A DNA stretch of 64,000 bases from Nostoc sp. ATCC 43529 (GTDB taxonomy: Bacteria; Cyanobacteriota; Cyanobacteriia; Cyanobacteriales; Nostocaceae). Shown one piece after another: positions 8,291 to 16,073 of this stretch. Where the stretch lies: contig LWTK01000074.1 of NCBI GenBank assembly GCA_003326205.1, forward strand, positions 1 to 64,000, written 5' to 3'. The translations under genes and the position numbers were made by a program. Within the stretch, counting starts at the first letter, position 1, and every line of letters begins with the position of its first letter. The notes below the pieces were generated by a model. The model saw nothing but the letters and a program-made list of their open reading frames with translations. It made no database searches and had not been told where the DNA came from.

Positions 8291-9676
8291 ATGGGGAAAC
8301 AAGCGGACAAGGGAGACAAGAAGAGTAACTCCTCAGTCAACAGTCATCAGTCAACACTCACAACTCCCAGTGTCATTAAGTTGTCTATTCTAGATTCTCC
8401 TCGCATGAGATACCAAGTTGGCGGTAGCCTCCACACCAACGATCCCACATACATCGTGCGTCAAGCAGACAAAAAACTTTATACAAATTTGAAAGCTGGT
8501 AATTTTTGCTACATATTTAATTCTCGCCAAATGGGTAAATCATCCTTATTACAGCGAATTAGTCATCGCTTTAAAGAAGAAGGCTATAAATGTGTTTATT
8601 TAGATTTGACGCAATTGGTGAGTGAGGACATTACGCCAGCACAATGGTACAAGAGCATCATTATCAGCTTGTTATACGGCTTAAATTTGGTAGAACAGGT
8701 TAATTTTAAGCAGTGGTGGGAGATGCAAGCAGGTCTTTCTCCTGTGGAGAAACTATATCACTTCATTGAAGAAGTTTTATTACCAAATATCAACAACTGT
8801 TGTCATACAGACGGTAAAACTGAAGGCGTTTTCATCTTTATTGATGAGATTGATAGCCTGCTGGATTTGAATTTTCCTGTTAACGACTTTTTTGCCTGGA
8901 TTCGTTATTGTTACGAACAACAGGCATACAACCCAAATTTCCAAACTCTGGGATTTGCATTATTTGGAGTAGCTAGCCCCTCGTGCTTAATTGCAGACAA
9001 ACATCAGACACCTTTTCATATTGCTACGAGCATCGAATTATTTGACTTTCAATTAGATGAAACTAAACCATTACTAGAAGGCTTAAAGACAGTAATCAGC
9101 CAACCAGAAATCGTATTGCAAGAAATTATTTACTGGAGCGGTGGGCAACCTTTTTTAACCCAGAAGCTCTGTCATTTAGTGATGCAAACTGCCTTAAACA
9201 CATCAACTGGTAAGATTGATTTATCTCCGAAAACAGAAGTGTGTTGGGTAGAAAAATTAGTGCGATCGCATATTATCCAAAACTGGGAATCACAAGATGA
9301 ACCACAACACCTCCGCACCATTCGCGATCGCTTGCTTTTCTTGAACCAACAGCAAGCAGGACGCTTACTAAGTCTTTATCACCAGATATTGCAAGCAGAA
9401 GAAGCACAGGAACACAGAAGAAATTACAGTCAACCTTTGCCCTCTGCTCTCCTTCCTCTCTGCTCCCCTACCTCTTCCAATGGCCTATGCCCAACGCCTA
9501 TTGATAATAGCCCAGAACAAACAGAGCTTTTACTATCAGGATTAGTCAAGAAGCACAATGGCTATCTAAAAATTAAAAATCCTATCTATCGCATTATCTT
9601 CAATTCTAAATGGGTGTTAACCCAGTTAAACAATACTTTCACAACTAAAGTTGGTCTTAAAACTATAAGCACATAA
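8291..9676 (+). CDS. AAA-like domain ATPase (AAA_35 type), no fused effector
   Basis: A 461-residue protein. After a low-complexity lead (residues 1-38) the AAA-like domain opens with MRYQVGGSLHTNDPTYIVRQAD, followed by a Walker A variant NSRQMGKSS (77-85) and Walker B VFIFIDEID (180-188). In cyanobacteria this PF14516-type domain usually heads long WD40, TPR or effector-fused proteins; here it stands alone and ends at SKWVLTQLNNTF. The GPRQMGKT consensus is altered to NSRQMGKS, still compatible with ATP binding. The true start may be ATG 8405, because the first 38 codons come from repeat-like sequence. Residues about 375-415 include a low-complexity Pro/Ser/Leu insertion. The role is unknown; related proteins are thought to act in signalling or conflict systems. 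Confidence 0.8.
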   Translation: MGKQADKGDKKSNSSVNSHQSTLTTPSVIKLSILDSPRMRYQVGGSLHTNDPTYIVRQADKKLYTNLKAGNFCYIFNSRQMGKSSLLQRISHRFKEEGYKCVYLDLTQLVSEDITPAQWYKSIIISLLYGLNLVEQVNFKQWWEMQAGLSPVEKLYHFIEEVLLPNINNCCHTDGKTEGVFIFIDEIDSLLDLNFPVNDFFAWIRYCYEQQAYNPNFQTLGFALFGVASPSCLIADKHQTPFHIATSIELFDFQLDETKPLLEGLKTVISQPEIVLQEIIYWSGGQPFLTQKLCHLVMQTALNTSTGKIDLSPKTEVCWVEKLVRSHIIQNWESQDEPQHLRTIRDRLLFLNQQQAGRLLSLYHQILQAEEAQEHRRNYSQPLPSALLPLCSPTSSNGLCPTPIDNSPEQTELLLSGLVKKHNGYLKIKNPIYRIIFNSKWVLTQLNNTFTTKVGLKTIST

Positions 9677-9700
9677 AATACAACAGTATTCTACTGGAAT

Positions 9701-9790
9701 ATACCATTTTGAAAAATATTTGTGACATAATTCACAAAACCCACACACCAAGGCGATTCTCAGTCCACAATCTAAAATTCAAAATGGTAT
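9701..9790. mobile_element. Miniature inverted-repeat element, family A
   Basis: 90 bp bounded by a perfect 13-bp terminal inverted repeat (ATACCATTTTGAA at 9701-9713 and its complement at 9778-9790). It is non-coding. Related copies are at 38333-38392 and, more diverged, at 30314-30408; homology runs past the 13-mer (ATTTTRGATTGT). Confidence 0.75.
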
Positions 9791-9808
9791 TAGGTTGTTC
9801 AATTTTTC

Positions 9809-9994
9809 TCAAGCACTAGTAGGTGTATAAGTAATACCACGATATTTAAGTTCAGGTTTAGTTTCAGTTTTAACTGTTTTCAAGTTGACAATCTGGTAAA
9901 TAGCTCCGCGATACTTTGCAGTTCTTAAATTCTGCTGATTCGGCATTGTTGCGGGGCTTGCTTCGTAAGAAAAACCGCGGTAAGAGAGTTGCAT
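9809..9994 (-). CDS. DUF4278 domain protein (61 aa)
   Basis: A 61-residue protein with three copies of the family hallmark YRG motif: LSYRGFSYE (residues 3-11), AKYRGAIYQ (about 27-35) and LKYRGITYT (about 50-58). DUF4278 is a small cyanobacterial family with this repeat and unknown function. It is a stand-alone gene bracketed by two miniature inverted-repeat elements (9701-9790 and 10061-10182). The start ATG at 9992-9994 is the only one that includes the first motif. Confidence 0.85.
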   Translation of the reverse strand: MQLSYRGFSYEASPATMPNQQNLRTAKYRGAIYQIVNLKTVKTETKPELKYRGITYTPTSA

Positions 9995-10060
9995 AAGTTA
10001 ATTCCGGTGCGTGACTAATGTTTACGGTTATCACGATGCGATCTAGCTTATTTACAGTAG

Positions 10061-10182
10061 ATATAGCAATCCTAAATGAGTTGTAAAATTACTCATGAAG
10101 GTAGGGAATAGGCAACAGGCAACAGTCAAGAATAACGTACAAATGTACTCTAGCTTTCACAAATGAAATAGGATTGCTATAT
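10061..10182. mobile_element. Miniature inverted-repeat element, family B
   Basis: 122 bp with a perfect 14-bp terminal inverted repeat, ATATAGCAATCCTA at 10061-10074 and its complement at 10169-10182. The interior holds short repeats of GGCAACA type and no frame. Confidence 0.7.
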
Positions 10183-10391
10183 ATAACGCCTATCAAGTTT
10201 TTAACTCACCCAAAACTTGACTCTAATCTAGAGTAGTTTCTATAATTTAAATTTAACTAATAGAATTATTAGAAAGTAAAAATTAAATAATTTATTTGTA
10301 AATCAATTTTCTAATATACAATTTATACATAAAATAATAGTAATTTTTGCTAAGCTAATACCTTAATGCTGATTAATATTTACTAATATTT

Positions 10392-10482
10392 AGGACTTAC
10401 GCAAAAACTCTCTGAAACTCTTATTTCTTTGTGTACTTTGCGTTCTTTGCGGTTAGTTTTTTCATAATTTTGCTTAAGTCCT
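10392..10482. mobile_element. Miniature inverted-repeat element, family C (copy 1)
   Basis: 91 bp with terminal inverted repeats AGGACTTACGCAAAA / TTTTGCTTAAGTCCT (one mismatch/shift). The same ends bound elements at 41234-41393 and 59056-59166. The interior carries a TTTGCGTTCTTTGCGG motif that also occurs, inverted, near 31720 and 54440. Confidence 0.75.
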
Positions 10483-10491
10483 GATATTAAA

Positions 10492-10596
10492 TATATACAG
10501 CAGATTGCAACTTGGTGAAGTACAGATCATCGTAGGGGCTTTACAGCTGTGCGCCCCTACCCATGTACTTTATTTACCTGAAAAACGCTGTATATA
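10492..10596. repeat. Long palindromic element
   Basis: 105 bp bounded by TATATACAGC and its complement, with an inner perfect 8-bp stem GTAGGGGC/GCCCCTAC (10532-10539, 10553-10560) and a GTAC pair around it. It would form an extended hairpin. It directly follows the family C element. The remainder of the 9995-10880 gap holds no gene. Confidence 0.65.
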
Positions 10597-10845
10597 GGAC
10601 TCATATTTGATTTTTGAACAAAACTCAGTACACCTACTTTTATTCCTTATTCCCATTCCCCAGTCCCTTACCTCTACGAGTGATTCTTCAAATCAAATCT
10701 GATTTCTAAGTAGGTAGACATAATTAAATGTAAGATTGGAGCTTTGTTCGTAGTCAGCGATTTATCGCTCTTAACAGACGTTTTAAGGACTAAAGTCCAT
10801 ACTACGAACTTTAGTTTAATTGAGTCCTTCTACTTATAACATCTG

Positions 10846-10872
10846 GTAAGTAGCACAGTTGTGCTACCTTAC
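10846..10872 (-). terminator. Palindrome just after dapF, possible terminator
   Basis: GTAAG-TAGCACA pairs with TGTGCTA-CCTTAC, ending 8 bases beyond the dapF stop codon. There is no long U run. A close relative of the same palindrome stands at 47074-47105, so it is also a dispersed repeat. Confidence 0.5.
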
Positions 10873-10880
10873 AAATTTGC

Positions 10881-11744
10881 TTATGTGTTAGAACTGGAGA
10901 CTTGAGAGAGTTTACCTGTGAATACCCGTTCTGCTGGGCCTGTCATGTAAATTCGTTGGTCGCTTTCTGACCATTCAATTTCTAACAAACCGCCTGGTAA
11001 TTCTACGGTGGCAGTGCGATCGCATTTTCCAGTTAACACACTAGCCACCAAGGAAGCACAAGCGCCAGTACCACAGGCTAGAGTAATCCCCGCGCCCCGT
11101 TCCCAGACACGCATTTTCAGATAGTCGCGGCGCACTACTTGAATAAATTCAGTATTTGTGCGTTGGGGAAAAACTGGGTGATGCTCAAATTTGGGGCCTA
11201 TGGTTTCTAGTTCAATTGCGGCGACATCTTCCACAAAAGTAATGCAATGAGGATTTCCCATACTTACGCAGGTGACTTCCCAAGTTTGCCCCGCCACCTC
11301 TAAGGGCTGATTAATTACTTTTTCTGGGGCGGTTGCCAGGGTAGTCGGAATTTCACCAGCGAGTAACCTGGGTAAACCCATATCCACCTTCACTTGACCA
11401 TTAGGTAGGATTTGGGGTGTAATCACACCAGCCAGGGTATGAATGCGATATGAGTCTTGATTGCGGGATTCACCCTCTAACTGTGCCAAAAATCCAGCTA
11501 AACAGCGAATGCCATTGCCACACATTTCCGGTTCTGAACCATCAGAATTGAAAATCCGCATGGTGTAGTCAGTGCCGTTTTCTCCGGGTAGGGCAAAAAT
11601 AACACCATCAGCACCGATGCCAAAATGGCGATCGCACAACTTAATGGCTTGCTCTGGAGTCAATATAGGCAAAGAAGACGAGCGATTGTCAATCAGAATA
11701 AAGTCGTTGCCTAGACCATGATACTTAGTAAATTCGATTGCCAT
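10881..11744 (-). CDS. dapF: Diaminopimelate epimerase
   Basis: Cytosolic enzyme converting LL- to meso-diaminopimelate in lysine and peptidoglycan synthesis. From Met (MAIEFTKYHGLGNDF) the protein has 287 residues, the normal size. Both catalytic cysteines are visible: Cys75 in EMCGNGIRC and Cys224 in LACGTGACAS. A longer frame of 12 extra codons begins at 11780 inside a heptamer repeat; the inner Met is preferred because family members begin at about this MxIxFTKYHGLGNDF motif. It is divergent from hfq across a 160-base heptamer-rich spacer; dapF and hfq are neighbours in many cyanobacteria. A palindrome follows the stop codon. Confidence 0.95.
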   Translation of the reverse strand: MAIEFTKYHGLGNDFILIDNRSSSLPILTPEQAIKLCDRHFGIGADGVIFALPGENGTDYTMRIFNSDGSEPEMCGNGIRCLAGFLAQLEGESRNQDSYRIHTLAGVITPQILPNGQVKVDMGLPRLLAGEIPTTLATAPEKVINQPLEVAGQTWEVTCVSMGNPHCITFVEDVAAIELETIGPKFEHHPVFPQRTNTEFIQVVRRDYLKMRVWERGAGITLACGTGACASLVASVLTGKCDRTATVELPGGLLEIEWSESDQRIYMTGPAERVFTGKLSQVSSSNT

Positions 11745-11767
11745 TTGCAAAATCAATAAATTATATT

Positions 11768-11907
11768 TGTGTTTTGTCATTGGTCATTTGTCCTTTGTCA
11801 TTAGTCATTAGTCATTAGTCATTAGTGAATTACCAATGCCCAATGCCCAATGCCCAATGCCCTGTTTGGCCAATGCCCAATGACTCATGACCAATGATTA
11901 ATGACTA
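11768..11907. repeat. Heptanucleotide arrays between dapF and hfq
   Basis: Runs of TTAGTCA, CAATGCC and TAATGAC 7-mers fill the divergent spacer and reach the hfq start. The arrays could place or vary start codons for both genes. Confidence 0.9.
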
Positions 11908-12129
11908 ATGACTATGATTACTGAATTTGACACCTCTTTGCCTAGTATTAGACAAGTTCAAATCCTGATTAAACAAACAATACCAGCAGACTTCAAGTTG
12001 CTGACTGGCGATGTAATCACAGGCAGGGTTTTATGGCAAGACCCACATTGTGTATGTATTGTAGATGAAAACAGCGAGCAAACCACCGTTTGGAAACAAG
12101 CGATCGCTTATATTAAACCAAAAAGTTAA
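11908..12129 (+). CDS. hfq: Cyanobacterial Hfq-like RNA-binding protein
   Basis: A 73-residue Sm-fold protein. It has LPSIRQVQILIKQTIPADFK (Sm1 part) and GRVLWQDPHCVCIVDE ... AIAYIKPK (Sm2 part), which match the divergent cyanobacterial Hfq family rather than the enterobacterial one. In Synechocystis the homologue is needed for type IV pilus function through contact with PilB, and classical RNA-chaperone residues are poorly conserved; this is family knowledge. The start could be ATG 11908 or ATG 11914 (MITEFDTSLPS); 11908 is inside the last heptamer repeat, so 11914 may be the true start. It is divergent from dapF. Confidence 0.9.
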   Translation: MTMITEFDTSLPSIRQVQILIKQTIPADFKLLTGDVITGRVLWQDPHCVCIVDENSEQTTVWKQAIAYIKPKS

Positions 12130-12190
12130 GACTCACGTCAGAATTCAGAATCCAGAATTCAGAATTCAGTTCATCACTTCTGGTTGAGAG

Positions 12191-12366
12191 ATGAAATTAC
12201 TGTTTGGCATTAGTTTTGTTTCAGCTTTTTATTACTGGGTAAGGCTAATGCCATTCCCAGTAATTTACTACTTGCTCAAACGGAAGTAGCACAAGCTATC
12301 CCAGAAATAAGGCAACGTAATTCGCTGATTAAGTTATTAACTTGTGCTAATCACAAACGTCTTTAA
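12191..12366 (+). pseudogene. Frameshifted remnant of a small secreted protein
   Basis: From ATG 12191 the frame reads a signal-peptide start, MKLLFGISFVSAF. Shifting frame near 12227 continues it sensibly as LLLGKANAIPSNLLLAQ and then EVAQAIPEIRQRNSLIKLL to a TAA at 12364-12366. Neither frame alone looks like a full protein, while the joined reading has a hydrophobic core and a plausible cleavage site. The ALIK/SLIK-type sequence resembles segments of the TPR protein immediately downstream, so this may be a broken paralogue. No conserved domain is recognised. Confidence 0.4.
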
Positions 12367-12367
12367 T

Positions 12368-13672
12368 ATGACAAGTAGAATAAATGTTCTGGCTTGTAGT
12401 TGCTTGGCGACAATTTTTTCTCTGGCACTTACTATTTCCGTTCAAGCCAAATCCACAGAACTCAAAGTTGATGGTATTCCCATTGATTGTATTTCCGAAG
12501 ACGAAAAACTCAAAAATTCCTTATATTTTGCTCGAACTTATGCCGCAGATGGGCAAAAAGATAAAGCATTAGTTCTCCTTGCTCATGCTGAAAAAGAAGC
12601 TCCTCAAATGGAGGATGAATATGTTTTTTTACAACAAATTGCTTCTATTTATCTGAAACTGGGCTACAAAGACAAAGCCCTGAATTTTCTCAAAAAGTTG
12701 CAAGCTACTCGTCCTAAAACGCCAGAGGAAGTACTGATTAAAGGCAGAGTATTGATGGCGATCGCAGATGATTATGCCCAAGTGAAAGATTACACCCAAG
12801 CTTTGCAGATTGCCAAATCGTTAAATTCTAGCCATCGGGCTTCGGCACTGATAAAAATTGCAAACGTTTATGCAACAAATGGCGATAAAGAACAGGCAGT
12901 TATAGTTTTATCTGAAAGTGAGAAAATACTAAATAATACAGATTTTTCATCGATAGACCTTCGTTTATTTGCTGATATTGCCCATCTATACGCTGAGTTA
13001 AAAGAGAAAGATAAAAGCATTATTTTACTGGAAAATGTGAGGCAGCAACTTGGCGCAACATCCAAAAAAGATGTACTTGATTTAGTTCATATTTCTGCTG
13101 AATTTGCTGCATTGGGACAGACAGCACAAGTAGAAGAAATATTTTCTCGTATTCTGAAAATAACCGACGAGATAAAAGCTCCAACCAGTATTTTAGTTGA
13201 TGTAGCAGGTACTTACGGCGAAACCGGACAAATAGATAAAGCAGAAAAGCTGTTTTCTCAATTGCTTAAATATGCCAAGCGCACTATTTTTCCTGCTTTT
13301 AGAACCAACATCTTTTTAGGTACTGCTGAGTGGTACGCCAAACTCGGACAACCCGATCGCGCCTTGGAATTATTGAACAACTTGGACGAAGATTTTGATT
13401 TATTCAAAGTAACTTCCCTCAACACGATGGTAGAGTCTTATGCAAAAGTTGGCAATTTGCAGAAAGCTTTGGCATTAATCGAAACTGCTCTCCAAAACAA
13501 GTATGTGATAGACAAAACTCTGGAGCCGGATTTTATTATGAAAAGCTATATCTTTTTAGAAAAATATGATAAAGCACTCCAGATAGCCAAGTTATTGCGA
13601 CCTCAAAAAGGCGATCGCTGGATTCAACCGCTTACCTGCGCCAGAAGTCTGAATTCTGAATTCTTTTTTTAA
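12368..13672 (+). CDS. Exported TPR-repeat protein with an odd C-terminus
   Basis: From ATG 12368 (MTSRINVLACSCLATIFSLA) the protein has 434 residues with a signal peptide ending near VQA at about residue 27; a longer frame starts 8 codons earlier. The mature part is a series of degenerate tetratricopeptide repeats (for example YFARTYAADGQKDKALVLL, SIYLKLGYKDKALNFL, IADDYAQVKDYTQALQIAK, AGTYGETGQIDKAEKLF, EWYAKLGQPDRALELL), about ten in all. It should act as a periplasmic scaffold. The last residues SLNSEFFF are encoded by the dispersed GAATTC repeat, so the original C-terminus has probably been replaced. It overlaps the convergent antiporter gene by 4 bases. Confidence 0.75.
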   Translation: MTSRINVLACSCLATIFSLALTISVQAKSTELKVDGIPIDCISEDEKLKNSLYFARTYAADGQKDKALVLLAHAEKEAPQMEDEYVFLQQIASIYLKLGYKDKALNFLKKLQATRPKTPEEVLIKGRVLMAIADDYAQVKDYTQALQIAKSLNSSHRASALIKIANVYATNGDKEQAVIVLSESEKILNNTDFSSIDLRLFADIAHLYAELKEKDKSIILLENVRQQLGATSKKDVLDLVHISAEFAALGQTAQVEEIFSRILKITDEIKAPTSILVDVAGTYGETGQIDKAEKLFSQLLKYAKRTIFPAFRTNIFLGTAEWYAKLGQPDRALELLNNLDEDFDLFKVTSLNTMVESYAKVGNLQKALALIETALQNKYVIDKTLEPDFIMKSYIFLEKYDKALQIAKLLRPQKGDRWIQPLTCARSLNSEFFF

Positions 13673-16005
13673 TCCGTGATACTATCCGTAGGCAAAAAAT
13701 CTTTGAGTGCTTCTACCTCACTAGCTTTCACCACCGGGACAGAAAGGGGTAGTGAATTTGTGACACCAAATAACTGTTCTAATTGACTCAGACCTGTCAA
13801 ATTACCGCACAACAATACTTGGTCGCCGACTCGCAAATCTATGTTGCCATCAGGGTAGCGGATAAATTTGCCATCACGGCGAATTGCCTGTATTTGTACG
13901 CCATATTGTTTGGTAATATCCAAATCTGCAAGAGTTTTAGCCAGTATTGGCGAGTCAGCATTTACCGTCACCCACTGACAAGCACTATTTTCTCCGGGGA
14001 CAGCTGCTTGTCCCTTAGCGAATTCTGCTAAAGCTGCCAGTTCTTCATCTGCTCCCACCACCAGCAAGCGATCGCCTTCTTCCAAACGAGTTTGATTGTT
14101 GGGATAATCGATTTCATCGCCGTTAGCGCGGCGAATCGCCATCAAACTTGCTCCCGTTAAGTAGCGCATATCGGCTTCTTCTAAGCTCATGCCAATTAAA
14201 GGCGAACCATATGGTAGAGGATACCAGCGCTGATTTAAATCGCGAGTTGCTTGGCGCAAATCCTGGGCAACTTCACTAGCAGAACGTTCTGGCCGCAAGT
14301 CTAAATAATGATCTTTGCGGATTTGCTGCATTTCCTTTTGGACAACAGTTTGAGAAAAGCCTAAGCTAGTTAATAAATGAGTCACCATTTCTAAACTCGC
14401 TTCAAATTCTGGTTGCACAACTTCCCTGGCTCCCAGTTGATACAGCACTTCAATATCTCTGTTGTGGGTAGCGCGGACAACTAAATCTAATTCTGGGCAC
14501 AATTCCAAAGCACGTTTCAAACAAAGACGACTACTCATAGGGTCAGGAAGTGCGATCGCCATTCCTTTGGCATGATTCACTCCCGCAGTTTCCAGAACGT
14601 GTAAACTTACACAATTGCCATAAACATAAGATACCCCAGCTTCACGCAACTGCTGAATTCTACTTTCTGATTGGTCAATTACTACCACAGGTAGGTCGTG
14701 TTGCTGCAACAATTTCACTAAATTTTTGCCGACTCGCCCATAGCCACAAACCACCACATGGTCTTTTGATGGTAAATCTTCTGACATATCCCGTGGCTGG
14801 TCATCTGCCAAATACGGTTTCAACCAGGGCATGGATTCGGCGAAGTTAAATAAAAATGGCACTAACCGCAAAACAAATGGCGTTAGCACGAGGGTAACTG
14901 CTGTGGTTCCCAAAATCAGTAAATATATCCTTCGGGACACAAGCCCTAAAGACTGCCCTTCACTGGCGAGAACAAAGGAAAATTCCCCAATTTGCGCTAA
15001 TCCCAAACCAGCGATTATGGCTGTTTTCAAAGGATAGCGAAACACTTTCACTAGGGGCGTGATAATCAGAAACTTCCCGACAAAAACTATGGCCACCAGC
15101 ACTAAAATCAATTCCAGGTTCTTCCACAAAAACACCGGGTCAATTAACATCCCAATGGCAGCGAAAAACAAACTAGCAAAGATATCTCGCAATGGTTCCA
15201 CGTAAGTCAGGGTTTGGTCGGCGTATTCCACCTCAGAAATCATCAACCCGGCGACAAACGCCCCCATTTCAATGGACAGCCCCAAATGCTCTGTCAGCAA
15301 GGCAATGCCCAAACATAAAGCTACAACCCCTAATAAAAATAGCTCTTTGCTCTCAGTACGGGCTAAAAGCCGCAACAAAGGCGGTATCAACCAAATCCCC
15401 GCTGCGATCGCGCCGGCGGCAAATAAAGCAATGGACGCCAGGGCTGTGAGTACGGCGATACCAATGGTTTCTGCGGGTTGGTTGAGGGCTGGTAAGACTG
15501 CCAACATCAATCCCAGCGCCAAATCTTGGACAACCAAAATACCCAACATTACTTGTCCGTGCGGCGTTTCCGTTTCATTGCGCTCCATCAACGACTTGAG
15601 GACAACCGCCGTGGAAGACAATGAGAGAATACAGCCCAAAAACATGCCCTTTGCAGGTAACGTTCCCCAGGCACCCGTTAACCCGCATACCGCAACCGTC
15701 ACCAAAATTGTTAAAGCAATCTGGAGTCCGCCTCCACCCAGAGCGATCGCTTTTACTTTCTTGAGTTCCGCAAAAGAGAATTCTACACCCAAAGCGAATA
15801 ATAAAAACGCCACTCCGAACTGTGCCAGAGTTTCGACTTGAATAACTTCTTTAATCACTCCCAGTCCAGCCGGGCCGACAATCATCCCGCCAATGAGATA
15901 CCCCAGCAGCACAGGTTGTCGCAAAAGTGCCGCTAAAAGTCCGCCACAGGCTGCAACCGCCAAAACTGAAACTAAATCAACAATTAATCTAAAATCTTCT
16001 TGCAC
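13669..16005 (-). CDS. KefB-type cation:proton antiporter with TrkA-N and two TrkA-C domains
   Basis: A 778-residue inner-membrane CPA2 family antiporter. Residues 1-390 contain about 12 transmembrane helices (LLAALLRQPVLLGYLIGG, FGVAFLLFALGVEFS, LSLSSTAVVLKSL). A cytoplasmic Rossmann-type RCK/TrkA-N domain begins at HVVVCGYGRVGKNLVKLL (about 417), followed by two TrkA-C domains (PLIGMSLEEADMRY ... and SPILAKTLADLDI ...). Such proteins exchange K+ or Na+ for protons and are gated by nucleotides. The gene stands alone; it ends with a 4-base overlap with the convergent TPR gene. The specific ion cannot be told from sequence. Confidence 0.9.
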   Translation of the reverse strand: MQEDFRLIVDLVSVLAVAACGGLLAALLRQPVLLGYLIGGMIVGPAGLGVIKEVIQVETLAQFGVAFLLFALGVEFSFAELKKVKAIALGGGGLQIALTILVTVAVCGLTGAWGTLPAKGMFLGCILSLSSTAVVLKSLMERNETETPHGQVMLGILVVQDLALGLMLAVLPALNQPAETIGIAVLTALASIALFAAGAIAAGIWLIPPLLRLLARTESKELFLLGVVALCLGIALLTEHLGLSIEMGAFVAGLMISEVEYADQTLTYVEPLRDIFASLFFAAIGMLIDPVFLWKNLELILVLVAIVFVGKFLIITPLVKVFRYPLKTAIIAGLGLAQIGEFSFVLASEGQSLGLVSRRIYLLILGTTAVTLVLTPFVLRLVPFLFNFAESMPWLKPYLADDQPRDMSEDLPSKDHVVVCGYGRVGKNLVKLLQQHDLPVVVIDQSESRIQQLREAGVSYVYGNCVSLHVLETAGVNHAKGMAIALPDPMSSRLCLKRALELCPELDLVVRATHNRDIEVLYQLGAREVVQPEFEASLEMVTHLLTSLGFSQTVVQKEMQQIRKDHYLDLRPERSASEVAQDLRQATRDLNQRWYPLPYGSPLIGMSLEEADMRYLTGASLMAIRRANGDEIDYPNNQTRLEEGDRLLVVGADEELAALAEFAKGQAAVPGENSACQWVTVNADSPILAKTLADLDITKQYGVQIQAIRRDGKFIRYPDGNIDLRVGDQVLLCGNLTGLSQLEQLFGVTNSLPLSVPVVKASEVEALKDFLPTDSITD

Positions 16006-16073
16006 CAGTTTTTAAATAATTATGTACGACTTATTAAAACTAGGATACAAAGTTTTATATATCTCAGGATAGT

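Noticed and set aside
15272..15841. Long plus-strand open frame (189 aa) within the antiporter gene
   Set aside because: It lies antisense to the well-supported KefB-type antiporter and has no protein-like composition; a shadow frame.
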